16,101 nt of DNA. Origin: an uncultured Leucobacter sp. GTDB taxonomy: Bacteria; Actinomycetota; Actinomycetes; Actinomycetales; Microbacteriaceae. Made by a program: the position numbers and the translations under genes. The notes under the pieces were generated by a model that did not search any database, had not been told where the DNA came from, and was given only the letters and a program-made list of their open reading frames with translations. Below, one piece after another: positions 1 through 7,101 of this stretch. The stretch is from positions 1-16,101 of the forward strand of contig CAMFIY010000015.1 in the NCBI GenBank assembly GCA_945952575.1, given 5' to 3'. Within the stretch, counting starts at the first letter, position 1, and the number at the start of each line of letters is the position of its first letter.

Positions 1-337
1 GCACCTGCGCCTCCGACTCGTCGACCGTTCCCACGAAGTAGGCGAGGGCCTCGGTGCGGTCGGAGGAGGACTCCAGGACCTCGTGCATGAGGTCGGCGAC
101 GTGACCGGCGCGAGTCAGGGTCGCGAAGTAGACGTGGGGGCGGGCGTCGCGGTCGCGATCGACCATGCCCTTCTGTTCGAGCCGCGAGAGCACAGTGAGC
201 ACCGTGGTGAGGGCGGGAGTCTTGCCCTCCCCGCGCACGGCCGATAGCTTGTCGCGTAACTCGTTGGCGGTGATCGGGGCGTCGCCCGCCCACAAGGCGT
301 CCATGACCGCCCGTTCCAGTTCTCCGAGATTCGCCAC
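1..337 (-). CDS. BlaI/MecI/CopY-family transcriptional repressor, 3' end cut by window edge
   Basis: This is a winged-helix repressor that probably dimerises on dyad operators. The reverse strand from the GTG at 337 reads VANLGELERAVMDALW, then a helix-turn-helix region with PALTTVLTVLSRLEQKGMV and a wing RDRDARPHVYFATL. This is the usual BlaI/MecI layout, in which the recognition helix carries the TTV-x-T-x-L-x-RL-x-x-KG pattern. About 112 residues are visible; the family is usually 115-140 aa, so only a short tail is missing. No in-frame ATG lies upstream. GTG is preferred because a TACTCT hexamer sits six bases before it, fitting leaderless transcription. It diverges from the cydABDC operon, and two palindromes between the two genes match the TACA-Nx-TGTA type of operator bound by this family. 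The sensor partner, if any, often an M56 metallopeptidase, would lie beyond the left edge. Family assignment is firm; the inducing signal is unknown. Confidence 0.9.
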   Translation of the reverse strand, partial: MANLGELERAVMDALWAGDAPITANELRDKLSAVRGEGKTPALTTVLTVLSRLEQKGMVDRDRDARPHVYFATLTRAGHVADLMHEVLESSSDRTEALAYFVGTVDESEAQV

Positions 338-343
338 GGACCA

Positions 344-349
344 AGAGTA
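344..349 (-). promoter_or_regulatory. Putative -10 box of leaderless blaI-like promoter
   Basis: TACTCT on the minus strand is separated by six bases (tggtcc) from the GTG start at 337. A transcript starting seven bases after the hexamer would begin at the G of the start codon. No Shine-Dalgarno sequence is visible before this GTG. The -35 region would fall at about 367-373, overlapping the first palindromic operator, which fits autorepression. Inference from position only. Confidence 0.45.
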
Positions 350-369
350 CCGCGAAGAGGCTGAGAATG

Positions 370-386
370 TTCTACACTCTGTAGAA
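370..386. promoter_or_regulatory. BlaI-type operator, copy 1
   Basis: Perfect inverted repeat TTCTACA-CTC-TGTAGAA with arms at 370-376 and 380-386. It has the TACA-N-TGTA core typical of BlaI/MecI/CopY operators. It lies in the divergent gap between the repressor gene and cydA, overlaps the expected -35 region of the repressor, and contains TACACT (373-378), a possible -10 for cydA. Confidence 0.75.
373..378 (+). promoter_or_regulatory. Possible -10 box for the cydABDC operon
   Basis: TACACT is the best TAnnnT match between the repressor gene and cydA on the plus strand. Transcription would start near 385, between and within the two palindromes, so a bound repressor would block it. No convincing -35 hexamer is seen 17-18 bases upstream. 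Weak call, based on position and overlap with the operator. Confidence 0.3.
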
Positions 387-392
387 GAGGCA

Positions 393-411
393 CTTCTACA
401 CCGTGTAGAAG
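393..411. promoter_or_regulatory. BlaI-type operator, copy 2
   Basis: Perfect inverted repeat CTTCTACAC-C-GTGTAGAAG (arms 393-401 and 403-411). It contains the same TTCTACA-N3-TGTAGAA core as copy 1 (394-410). The two dyad centres are 24 bp apart. The conserved arms and varied centre are what is expected from two repressor dimers. It lies just upstream of the cydA ribosome binding site, downstream of the presumed start of transcription. Confidence 0.75.
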
Positions 412-433
412 ACTGATCGAAGGGTGAGACGCC

Positions 434-1882
434 GTGCACGATCTCCTGGACCCGCTGCTCCTGTCGAGGTGGCAGTTCGGTCTTACAACGATCTACCATT
501 TCCTGTTCGTGCCGCTCACCATCGGCGTCGTCACGGTGGTCGCGATCTTCCAGACCTGCTGGTATCGCACGGGCAAGGTCCACTACCTGCAGCTCACGCA
601 CTTCTTCGGCAAGCTCTTCCTGATCAACTTCGCCATGGGCGTGGTCACCGGCATCGTGCAGGAGTTCCAGTTCGGTATGAACTGGTCGAACTACTCGCGG
701 TTCGTCGGCGACATCTTCGGCGCGCCGCTCGCCCTGGAGGGCCTGCTCGCCTTCTTCCTCGAGGCGACGTTCATCGGCCTCTGGATCTTCGGCTGGGACA
801 AACTGCCGAAGGGCGCGCACCTCGCGACGATCTGGCTCACCTCGATCGCCACGATGCTCTCCGCCTACTTCATCCTCGCGGCCAACGCGTTCATGCAGAA
901 TCCCGTCGGCTACACGCTGAACCCCGAGACGCAGCGAGCGGAGCTCACCGATATCTGGGCGGTGCTGACCAACCCCGTCGCAGTGACCCAGTTCCCGCAC
1001 ACGATGTTCGCCTCCGTGATGTTCGCCGCCTGCGTGCTGGTCGCCGTCGCGGCCTGGCACCTGGCTCGGAACCGGTTCGTCGACGAGATGCGCACCAGCC
1101 TGCGCTTCGGGCTCTGGGCGAACATCCTCGCCTTCATCGGGGTCGGGCTCACCGGGCACTCGCTCGGCATGGTCATGACCCAGACCCAGCCCATGAAGAT
1201 GGCGGCGGCCGAGGCGCTCTACAACACCGCCTCCGGGGCGGACGCCTCGTTCTCGATCTTCAGCTGGGGCACGCCGGACGGAGCGCACGAGATCTTCTCG
1301 ATCCGCATACCGTACCTGCTCTCCTTCCTGTCGAACGGCACCTTCGACGGGGAGGTCGAGGGCATCCGCGATCTGCAGGCGGAGTACACGCAGATGTTCT
1401 GCGGCGATGCAGCCTCGGCGCTCACCTGCCCGAGCGGCGGATCATTCGTGCCCGTCGTCTGGATCACCTACTGGGCGTTCCGGTGGATGATCGGTCTCGG
1501 AGCTCTCGCCACGCTGGTCTCGGTGGTCGGGCTCTGGCTGACGCGCAAGGACCGCACCGTGCCCGCCTGGGCCTGGAAGATCGCCATCTGGACCGCGCCG
1601 ATCCCGATGATCGCCTCGCTGGTGGGCTGGATCTTCACCGAGATGGGGCGCCAGCCCTGGATCGTCTTCGGAGTCATGACGACGGAGAGCGGCGTCTCGC
1701 CGGGCGTGCCCGGATGGACGGTGCTCGTCTCGATGATCGTGTTCACCATCGTCTACGGCGGACTCGCGGTGCTCGAGTTCACGCTGATCACCAGGGCGGC
1801 GAAAGCCGGCCCGCCCGAGATCGATCCGCCGGACGACGGCGAGGCCGACGCGGACCAGACCCGACTCGCCACGGTGTACTAG
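434..1882 (+). CDS. cydA: Cytochrome bd quinol oxidase subunit I
   Basis: CydA binds the three hemes (b558, b595, d) of the membrane terminal oxidase that oxidises quinol and reduces oxygen to water without pumping protons. The 482-aa product is hydrophobic and carries the expected residues, all shifted about +3 from E. coli numbering in the N-terminal half: His22 (heme b595/d axial), Glu102 and Glu110 (proton path and heme), His189 and Met352 (heme b558 ligands), Lys255 and Glu260 of the quinol loop, and the GRQPW motif at 405-409. The loop between Lys255 and Met352 lacks the C-terminal insertion of the E. coli type, so this is a short-Q-loop enzyme. The GTG start at 434 is preceded by gaaggg at 419-424. 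It is the first gene of cydABDC and is probably controlled by the two palindromes upstream. Confidence 0.97.
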   Translation: MHDLLDPLLLSRWQFGLTTIYHFLFVPLTIGVVTVVAIFQTCWYRTGKVHYLQLTHFFGKLFLINFAMGVVTGIVQEFQFGMNWSNYSRFVGDIFGAPLALEGLLAFFLEATFIGLWIFGWDKLPKGAHLATIWLTSIATMLSAYFILAANAFMQNPVGYTLNPETQRAELTDIWAVLTNPVAVTQFPHTMFASVMFAACVLVAVAAWHLARNRFVDEMRTSLRFGLWANILAFIGVGLTGHSLGMVMTQTQPMKMAAAEALYNTASGADASFSIFSWGTPDGAHEIFSIRIPYLLSFLSNGTFDGEVEGIRDLQAEYTQMFCGDAASALTCPSGGSFVPVVWITYWAFRWMIGLGALATLVSVVGLWLTRKDRTVPAWAWKIAIWTAPIPMIASLVGWIFTEMGRQPWIVFGVMTTESGVSPGVPGWTVLVSMIVFTIVYGGLAVLEFTLITRAAKAGPPEIDPPDDGEADADQTRLATVY

Positions 1883-1887
1883 GAGGA
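1881..1887 (+). promoter_or_regulatory. Strong ribosome binding site of cydB
   Basis: aggagga lies directly against the cydA stop codon (TAG, 1880-1882) and seven bases before the cydB ATG. It fixes the cydB start and implies translation closely coupled to cydA. Confidence 0.8.
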
Positions 1888-1894
1888 CACGGAC

Positions 1895-2947
1895 ATGGAA
1901 CTCTCGATTCTCTGGTTCTTCATCGTCGGGGTGCTGCTGGTCGGCTACTTCGTGCTCGACGGCTTCGACTTCGGTGTCGGCATGTCGCTGCCGTTCCTCG
2001 GCAGGGACAACACCGATCGGCGCGTGATCATCAACACCATCGGCCCGGTCTGGGACTTGAACGAGACCTGGCTGATCGTGGCCGGCGCCTGCCTCTTCGC
2101 CGCGTTCCCCGAGTGGTACGCGACGATGTTCTCGGGCTTCTACCTGGCGCTGCTGCTGATCCTGGTCGCGCTGATCCTGCGCGGCGTCTCCTTCGAGTAC
2201 CGCCACCAGGGCAAGGGCCGGAAGTGGACGCGCTGGTTCGACCAGTTCATCTTCTGGGGCTCGCTGATCCCGCCGCTGCTCTGGGGGACGGCCTTCGCGA
2301 ATCTGATCCAGGGCGTGCCGATCCGGCCGCTCGAGACCGGTGGATGGATCTACGAGGGCACGCTGCTCACCCTGCTGAACCCTTACGCGCTGCTCGGCGG
2401 CGTCACGCTGACGCTGCTCTGCTTCACCCACGGTCTCGTGTTCGTCGCGCTCAAGACCGAGGGCGACATCCGGCTGCGGGCTCGCGCGCTCGCGACGAAG
2501 GTCGGCCTCGTCGCGCTGCTCGCCGCGGCGGCGTTCCTCGTCTGGACGGTGATGCAGCACCTGGAGGACGCGAACGCCGGGCTGGTGATCCTGCTCGCCG
2601 CGCTGGCAGCCGCATCGCTCGTGACCGGGATCGTCTGCAACCTCGCCGGCCGCGAGGGCTGGGCATTCCTCGGCAACACCCTGACCATCGCCTTCGCCCT
2701 GCTGGCGATCTTCATGGCCCTGTTCCCGAACCTGATGGTGTCGAGCATCGACCCGGCCTACTCCATGAGCATCGCCGGCGGATCCAGCTCGCAGAAGACG
2801 CTCGAGCTGATGACCTGGGTGGCCGCCTTCACCATGCCGCTCGTGCTCGCCTATCAGGCCTGGACCTACTGGGTCTTCCGCAAGCGCATCTCGCGGGCGC
2901 ACATCCCTGCCGAGCCGGCGGAAGACGCCGTGGAGGCCGTCGCCTAG
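1895..2947 (+). CDS. cydB: Cytochrome bd quinol oxidase subunit II
   Basis: CydB is the heme-free partner of CydA in the bd oxidase. The 350-aa multi-pass membrane protein starts with the family hallmark LDGFDFGVG (residues 21-29), followed by GPVWDLNETWL (50-60), corresponding to the GPVWDGNEVWL stretch with its conserved Asp and Glu. At least eight hydrophobic segments alternate with short loops; the tail (FRKRISRAHIPAEPAEDAVEAVA) is charged and cytoplasmic. Length is within the family range (330-380). It begins 12 bases after cydA with a near-perfect ribosome binding site, and cydD follows 19 bases after its stop. Nothing is truncated. Confidence 0.97.
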   Translation: MELSILWFFIVGVLLVGYFVLDGFDFGVGMSLPFLGRDNTDRRVIINTIGPVWDLNETWLIVAGACLFAAFPEWYATMFSGFYLALLLILVALILRGVSFEYRHQGKGRKWTRWFDQFIFWGSLIPPLLWGTAFANLIQGVPIRPLETGGWIYEGTLLTLLNPYALLGGVTLTLLCFTHGLVFVALKTEGDIRLRARALATKVGLVALLAAAAFLVWTVMQHLEDANAGLVILLAALAAASLVTGIVCNLAGREGWAFLGNTLTIAFALLAIFMALFPNLMVSSIDPAYSMSIAGGSSSQKTLELMTWVAAFTMPLVLAYQAWTYWVFRKRISRAHIPAEPAEDAVEAVA

Positions 2948-2966
2948 ACCCGGCGATGCGGACCCG

Positions 2967-4565
2967 ATGAAGCCCCTCGACCCGAGACTGCTGCGCTACG
3001 CGCGCAGTGCGCGCAGCGTGCTCGGACTCGGGGGGCTGCTCGGCGGGATCCGTGCGGCTGCCGTGATCGCCTGGTGCTGGTGCGTCGCGCAGGCCCTCGC
3101 CGCACTGGTGCAGTCGTCCGGTGCGCCCGCGGCGTCGGCTCAGGTGCTGCCCGGCTTGCTCACCGGAGCGCTCGCGGCGCTGCTGGTGCGGGCGGGTTCG
3201 TCCTGGGCCATGGACGCGCTCGCCGCGCGCGGCGCGGTGCGCGTGAAGACGCAGCTGCGACGCGCCGCCCTGGATGCACTCGACGCACGATCGCCGGAGT
3301 GGCTGGCCGCGCGGCCCGACGCAGTCACGAACACCGCGCTCGGTCGGGGTCTCGATGCGCTCGACGGCTACTTCTCGAACTACCTGCCGCAGCTCATCCT
3401 GGCCGTCTGCGCGACGCCGCTGCTGGTGCTCGCGGTCCTGCTCGCCGACCCGGTGAGCGGGATCACCGTGCTGATCGTCTTCCCGGTGATACCGGTCTTC
3501 ATGGTGCTGATCGGCCTGGCCACGCGCAGCGTGCAGGATCGTCAGTGGGCGCAGCTGAAACGGCTCTCCGGGGCATTCCTCGACGTCGTCGAAGGACTCA
3601 CGACGCTCAAGATCTTCCGCAGGGAGCAGCGCCAGGTCGAGCGGATCAGCCGGGAGACGGGCGAGTACCGGAAGCGGACCATGCAGGTGCTGCGAGTCAC
3701 ATTCCTTTCGGGATTCGTGCTCGACCTCGCCGGGACCTTCTCGATCGCCCTCGTCGCCGTGACGGTGGGGACGCGACTCGTCGTCGGGGAGTTCCCGCTC
3801 GCTCTCGGACTGTTCGTCCTCCTGCTGCTGCCCGAGGCGTTCATCCCGATCCGCCAGGTCGGCGCCGCGTTCCACGCGTCCGCCGAGGGGCTCGCCGCGG
3901 CCGGGGACGTGTTCGCGATCATCGAAGGGGCGTCGGATCGCGATGAGCGCGCCGGGATCGACGGGCCGACGATCAGGTTCGACGAGGTCGTGATCGAGCG
4001 TGATGGGCGGCCGGTCGCCGGACCGGTGTCGTTCGAGGCGGGCGCGGGCGAGATCGTGGCCCTGACCGGGCCCTCGGGATCCGGGAAGAGCACGCTCGTG
4101 GCCGCACTCCTCGGCTTCGTCGAGCCGAGCAAGGGCTCCGTGCACCGGCCGGGAGAGCTCGCCTGGGCCGGGCAGCGACCGAGTCTGCTGCAGGGCAGCG
4201 TCGCGGAGAACGTGGCGTTGGGAGACGGGGAGCCCGATCCCGAGCTGGTCGAACGCGCCCTGGCCTCGGTGGGACTTGCCGAACTCGATCCGGCCTACGA
4301 CCTGGGAGCGCTGGGGAGCGGGCTCTCAGGCGGGCAGGCGCAGCGGGTGGCGATCGCCCGGGCGCTCTATCGGGCGTGGTCCCGCGACGCGTCGGCGATG
4401 GTGCTCGACGAGCCGAGCTCGGCCCTCGACGCGGGGAGCGAGGCGGTCGTCGCCGCCGCCCTGCGCCGCGAGACCGAAGCCGGACGCGCGGTGCTGCTGG
4501 TGAGCCATCGCCCCGCGCTGATCGCCGCCGCCGATCGGGTCGTGCGTGTCGGGGAGGCGTCGTGA
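2967..4565 (+). CDS. cydD: Heterodimeric ABC transporter CydDC, CydD subunit
   Basis: CydD and CydC form an ABC exporter-fold transporter required for assembly of cytochrome bd; cysteine, glutathione and more recently heme have been proposed as substrates. The 532-aa protein has an N-terminal membrane domain of about six helices (roughly residues 20-310) and a C-terminal nucleotide-binding domain: Walker A GPSGSGKST (368-376), Q-loop GQRPSLLQGS (around 402-411), signature LSGGQ (453-457), Walker B AMVLDEPSSALD (477-488) and switch His514. It is somewhat shorter than the E. coli protein (about 588 aa). The ATG at 2967 has only a weak ribosome binding site. The stop overlaps the cydC start as GTGA, which supports the heterodimer. 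CydD rather than CydC is assigned by gene order and similarity pattern. Confidence 0.92.
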   Translation: MKPLDPRLLRYARSARSVLGLGGLLGGIRAAAVIAWCWCVAQALAALVQSSGAPAASAQVLPGLLTGALAALLVRAGSSWAMDALAARGAVRVKTQLRRAALDALDARSPEWLAARPDAVTNTALGRGLDALDGYFSNYLPQLILAVCATPLLVLAVLLADPVSGITVLIVFPVIPVFMVLIGLATRSVQDRQWAQLKRLSGAFLDVVEGLTTLKIFRREQRQVERISRETGEYRKRTMQVLRVTFLSGFVLDLAGTFSIALVAVTVGTRLVVGEFPLALGLFVLLLLPEAFIPIRQVGAAFHASAEGLAAAGDVFAIIEGASDRDERAGIDGPTIRFDEVVIERDGRPVAGPVSFEAGAGEIVALTGPSGSGKSTLVAALLGFVEPSKGSVHRPGELAWAGQRPSLLQGSVAENVALGDGEPDPELVERALASVGLAELDPAYDLGALGSGLSGGQAQRVAIARALYRAWSRDASAMVLDEPSSALDAGSEAVVAAALRRETEAGRAVLLVSHRPALIAAADRVVRVGEAS

Positions 4566-6286
4566 GCGGCGCAGGGATTGATTCCGCGACCGCCGAGGCG
4601 TCGGCACGCGGGGCCGCGGTGCGCGCAGTTCTGCGCCGGGCCGTGCCGACCGGTCGTCGTGCCGCGCTCGGGATCGCCCTGGGCGTGCTCGCGGACGCCT
4701 CCGCGGTCGGGCTGCTCGCGCTCAGCATGTGGTTGATCGTCCGCGCGGGGGAGCAGCCGCCCATCCTGCACCTCACCTTCGCGATCGTGGGCGTCCGCGC
4801 CTTCGCGATCGGCCGGGCCGCGTTCCGCTACGCCGAGCGCCTCGCCGGGCACGACGCCGCACTGCGCCAGCTCGCGGCCCTGCGCGCACAGACCTTCGCG
4901 GCGCTGATCCCGAGGGTGCCCGGTGCGATCGAGTCGCATCGCCGCGGCGACGTGCTGGCCGCATTCGTCGACGACGTGGACCGCCTCCAGGACGAGCCTC
5001 TGCGCGTGCGCCAACCGCTGATCGTGAGCACGGTCGTGGTGGGTCTGAGCGTGCTCCTCCTCGCGCTGGTCTCACCGCTCGGCGGGCTGATCCTCGCCCT
5101 CGCGCTCGCGGGCACCGGCTGGCTCTCGGCCTGGCTCTCACGTCGCATCGCCGCGGAGAGCGACCGGTCGCTCGCCCAGGCGCAGGCGGAGCTCACGGAC
5201 GCGCTGCTCGAGCGCGTCGCCGCAGCCGAGGTTCTCGCTGCGTTCGGCGCGCTCGAGCGGCAGCGCGCCCGCATCGCCGCGGCGGAGCGGCGGGTCGTTC
5301 GTGCTCAGCTGCGCCGCACCCGGGCAGCCGGCCTCGTCGGCGCGCTGATCGGACTCGGATCCGGGATCGTCACCGTACTGCTGATGCTCGTGCTCGCGCC
5401 GGAGCCGGGGTCGGGACTGTCGGCGCCCGTCTTCGCGGCGGCCGTGGTCGTGCCGGCGGCGGTGTTCGAGGTCTTCGCGCAGGTGCCCGCCGCGCTCGTC
5501 GCTCGCCGCACGGTGGTCGCGAGCGCCGCCCGCGTCGCCGGACTCACCGAGGCACCGCTGCCCGCGGAGATCCCCGTCGATCCGCGGCGGAGCCCCGAGC
5601 TCACCGCAGGGACAGGGCTCTCGGACCAACCGGGCGATCGTCCGCTGCTCGAGGTCCGGGACCTCGCGGTGCGGCATCCGGGCGCCGCCGAGCCCGCGGT
5701 CGCCGGGGTGTCGTTCGCCCTGTCGCCCGGGAGGACGCTCGTGATCACGGGGGAGAGCGGTGCGGGCAAGAGCACGCTGGCACTTGCGCTCGTGCGCCTG
5801 CTCGACTACTCCGGCTCCTACCGCGTGCGCATCGGACGGGGGACGTGCGAGGCGCGCGAGCTGCCCGGCGAGCACCTGCGACGGCTCGTCGGCCTGTGCG
5901 AGCAGCGGCCGCACCTCTTCGATGCGGATCTCCGGCAGAACCTCAAGTTCGCGCGCGAGGACGCAGACGATTCCGCGCTCGATGCGGTGCTGGAGCGCGT
6001 GGGGCTCGGCGACTGGTCGCGAGAGCGCGGCGGTCTCGACTCGCCGGTCGGCGAGCGCGGTGCGCTGATCTCGGGCGGGCAGGCGCAGCGGATCGCGCTG
6101 GCCCGCGCGATCCTCGCCGACTTCCCGGTCGTGATCCTGGACGAGCCGACCGCCGGCGTCGACCGTGAGCTGGCGGATCGCCTGCTGCTCGACCTGCTCG
6201 GCGCCGTGCCCGACGACCGGGCGGTGATCCTGATCACCCACACCGGACTGCCCGAGGGGATCGTCTCGGACCGCCTCCGCCTCTGA
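4562..6286 (+). CDS. cydC: Heterodimeric ABC transporter CydDC, CydC subunit
   Basis: This is the second half of the CydDC transporter. Its 574 aa carry a membrane domain (about residues 20-310) and an ATPase domain: Walker A GESGAGKST (397-405), signature ISGGQ (503-507), Walker B VVILDEPTAGVD with Asp527/Glu528, and switch His560. The open frame extends upstream to 4376 inside cydD, but the GTG at 4562 overlapping the cydD stop (GTGA) is chosen because the preceding residues are arginine-rich cydD shadow with no family character, and because overlapping starts are typical of this pair. A motif RYAERLAGHDAALRQLA, typical of CydC coupling helices, follows the second hydrophobic segment. It is the last gene of the cyd operon; 65 bases separate it from kynB, with no clear terminator. 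Confidence 0.92.
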   Translation: MSGAGIDSATAEASARGAAVRAVLRRAVPTGRRAALGIALGVLADASAVGLLALSMWLIVRAGEQPPILHLTFAIVGVRAFAIGRAAFRYAERLAGHDAALRQLAALRAQTFAALIPRVPGAIESHRRGDVLAAFVDDVDRLQDEPLRVRQPLIVSTVVVGLSVLLLALVSPLGGLILALALAGTGWLSAWLSRRIAAESDRSLAQAQAELTDALLERVAAAEVLAAFGALERQRARIAAAERRVVRAQLRRTRAAGLVGALIGLGSGIVTVLLMLVLAPEPGSGLSAPVFAAAVVVPAAVFEVFAQVPAALVARRTVVASAARVAGLTEAPLPAEIPVDPRRSPELTAGTGLSDQPGDRPLLEVRDLAVRHPGAAEPAVAGVSFALSPGRTLVITGESGAGKSTLALALVRLLDYSGSYRVRIGRGTCEARELPGEHLRRLVGLCEQRPHLFDADLRQNLKFAREDADDSALDAVLERVGLGDWSRERGGLDSPVGERGALISGGQAQRIALARAILADFPVVILDEPTAGVDRELADRLLLDLLGAVPDDRAVILITHTGLPEGIVSDRLRL

Positions 6287-6339
6287 ACCCGGCGGATGCA
6301 GCGGCAGATCGGTGCTGACGACGGAGCCGCATGACCTCG

Positions 6340-6345
6340 TAGCAT
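6340..6345 (+). promoter_or_regulatory. Putative -10 box of leaderless kynB promoter
   Basis: TAGCAT is followed by six bases (ggggac) and the kynB ATG, so the transcript would start at the A of the start codon. A CTGACG/TGACGA stretch at 6315-6321 could be a -35 at 18-19 bp spacing. This suggests that the kyn genes have their own promoter and do not rely on readthrough from cydC. Confidence 0.45.
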
Positions 6346-6351
6346 GGGGAC

Positions 6352-7008
6352 ATGCGGATCATCGACCTGAGCCCGAGGGTCGGCGCCGAAGCGCCGGTGT
6401 GGCCGGGCGACGAGCCGTTCGGCCTCGCCTCGCGCTGGAGCATCGGCTCGGGCGACTCGGTGACCGTCGGCACGGTGACCACCACGACCCATGTGGGCGC
6501 GCACATCGACGCGCCGGCCCACATCGTCGATGGTGCGGGGACGGTCGAGACGACACCGCTCGACGCCTGTGTCGGCCCCTGCCTGGTGATCGACGTGAGC
6601 GACCTGGTGGCGCAGGATCTCGCACCCCACGGCGCGGCCCCCGCCGACTCGGTGCGCCGTCGGGTCCTCGAACGCACGGGTGGAGCGCCCGTCGAGCGGC
6701 TCCTCCTGCGCCATTACGCGGAATCGCCCATCGGCTGGGACCCGTCGCTCCCGGGCGTCGACCCCGGACTCATGACCTGGTTCGCCGGGCAGGGCGGGCG
6801 GCTGATGGGGCTCGACCTCGCCTCCTTCGACCCGGCTGAGAGCAAGCAACTGCTCGCCCATCGCATCGGGATCGGCGCCGGCGTCGTGCTGCTCGAGGGG
6901 CTCGACCTCACGAACGCGCCGGTCGGCGATGCGGAGCTGATCGCTCTGCCACTGCCCTGGGCGGGCGCCGACGCCTCCCCGGTGCGTGCCGTGCTCCGCA
7001 TCGCGTGA
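6352..7008 (+). CDS. kynB: Kynurenine formamidase (cyclase family)
   Basis: KynB hydrolyses N-formylkynurenine to kynurenine and formate, the second step of tryptophan breakdown. The 218-aa protein belongs to the metal-dependent cyclase family: the metal-binding signature HVGAHID (47-53) is followed by His57 (APAH), and PVWPGD near residues 15-20 and LDACVGPC (70-77) match bacterial KynB. Length is typical (205-220). Neighbours make the function firm: kynU and kynA follow on the same strand. The start ATG has no usable Shine-Dalgarno but a -10-like TAGCAT six bases upstream. Without the neighbours it could only be called a cyclase-family hydrolase. Confidence 0.92.
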   Translation: MRIIDLSPRVGAEAPVWPGDEPFGLASRWSIGSGDSVTVGTVTTTTHVGAHIDAPAHIVDGAGTVETTPLDACVGPCLVIDVSDLVAQDLAPHGAAPADSVRRRVLERTGGAPVERLLLRHYAESPIGWDPSLPGVDPGLMTWFAGQGGRLMGLDLASFDPAESKQLLAHRIGIGAGVVLLEGLDLTNAPVGDAELIALPLPWAGADASPVRAVLRIA

Positions 7009-7090
7009 ACCGCCCCGACCCCCACCCGGCCGCCGGCGCCCGTCCGGCAGCCGAGACCGCTTCCCGAACCCACTGACCGAACTCGAACAG
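7009..7090 (+). other. C-rich spacer between kynB and kynU
   Basis: The 93-base gap ends in the kynU ribosome binding site (aaggag, 7091-7096). Its first 50 or so bases are rich in C with few T (for example ccgccccgacccccacccgg at 7011-7030). No promoter-like hexamer, strong hairpin or open frame is recognisable. The C-rich strand resembles a Rho loading region in composition, but nothing proves that. Confidence 0.3.
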
Positions 7091-7101
7091 AAGGAGCACC
7101 G

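Noticed and set aside
338..433. Rex (redox) operator before cydA
   Set aside because: I looked for a TTGTGA-N6-TCACAA type dyad, as expected for Rex control of cyd; only the TTCTACA-N3-TGTAGAA palindromes are present.
424..2970. 848-codon open frame overlapping cydA and cydB on the plus strand
   Set aside because: Arginine- and alanine-rich shadow translation in another frame; cydA and cydB occupy the same DNA with all family residues intact.
2956..2970. Four-codon mini-ORF (ATGCGGACCCGATGA) overlapping the cydD start
   Set aside because: No ribosome binding site of its own and no sign of conservation; probably chance in the 19-base gap between cydB and cydD.
4376..4561. N-terminal extension of cydC into cydD
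   Set aside because: The residues are a frame-shifted shadow of the cydD ATPase domain; the GTG overlapping the cydD stop gives a normal CydC.
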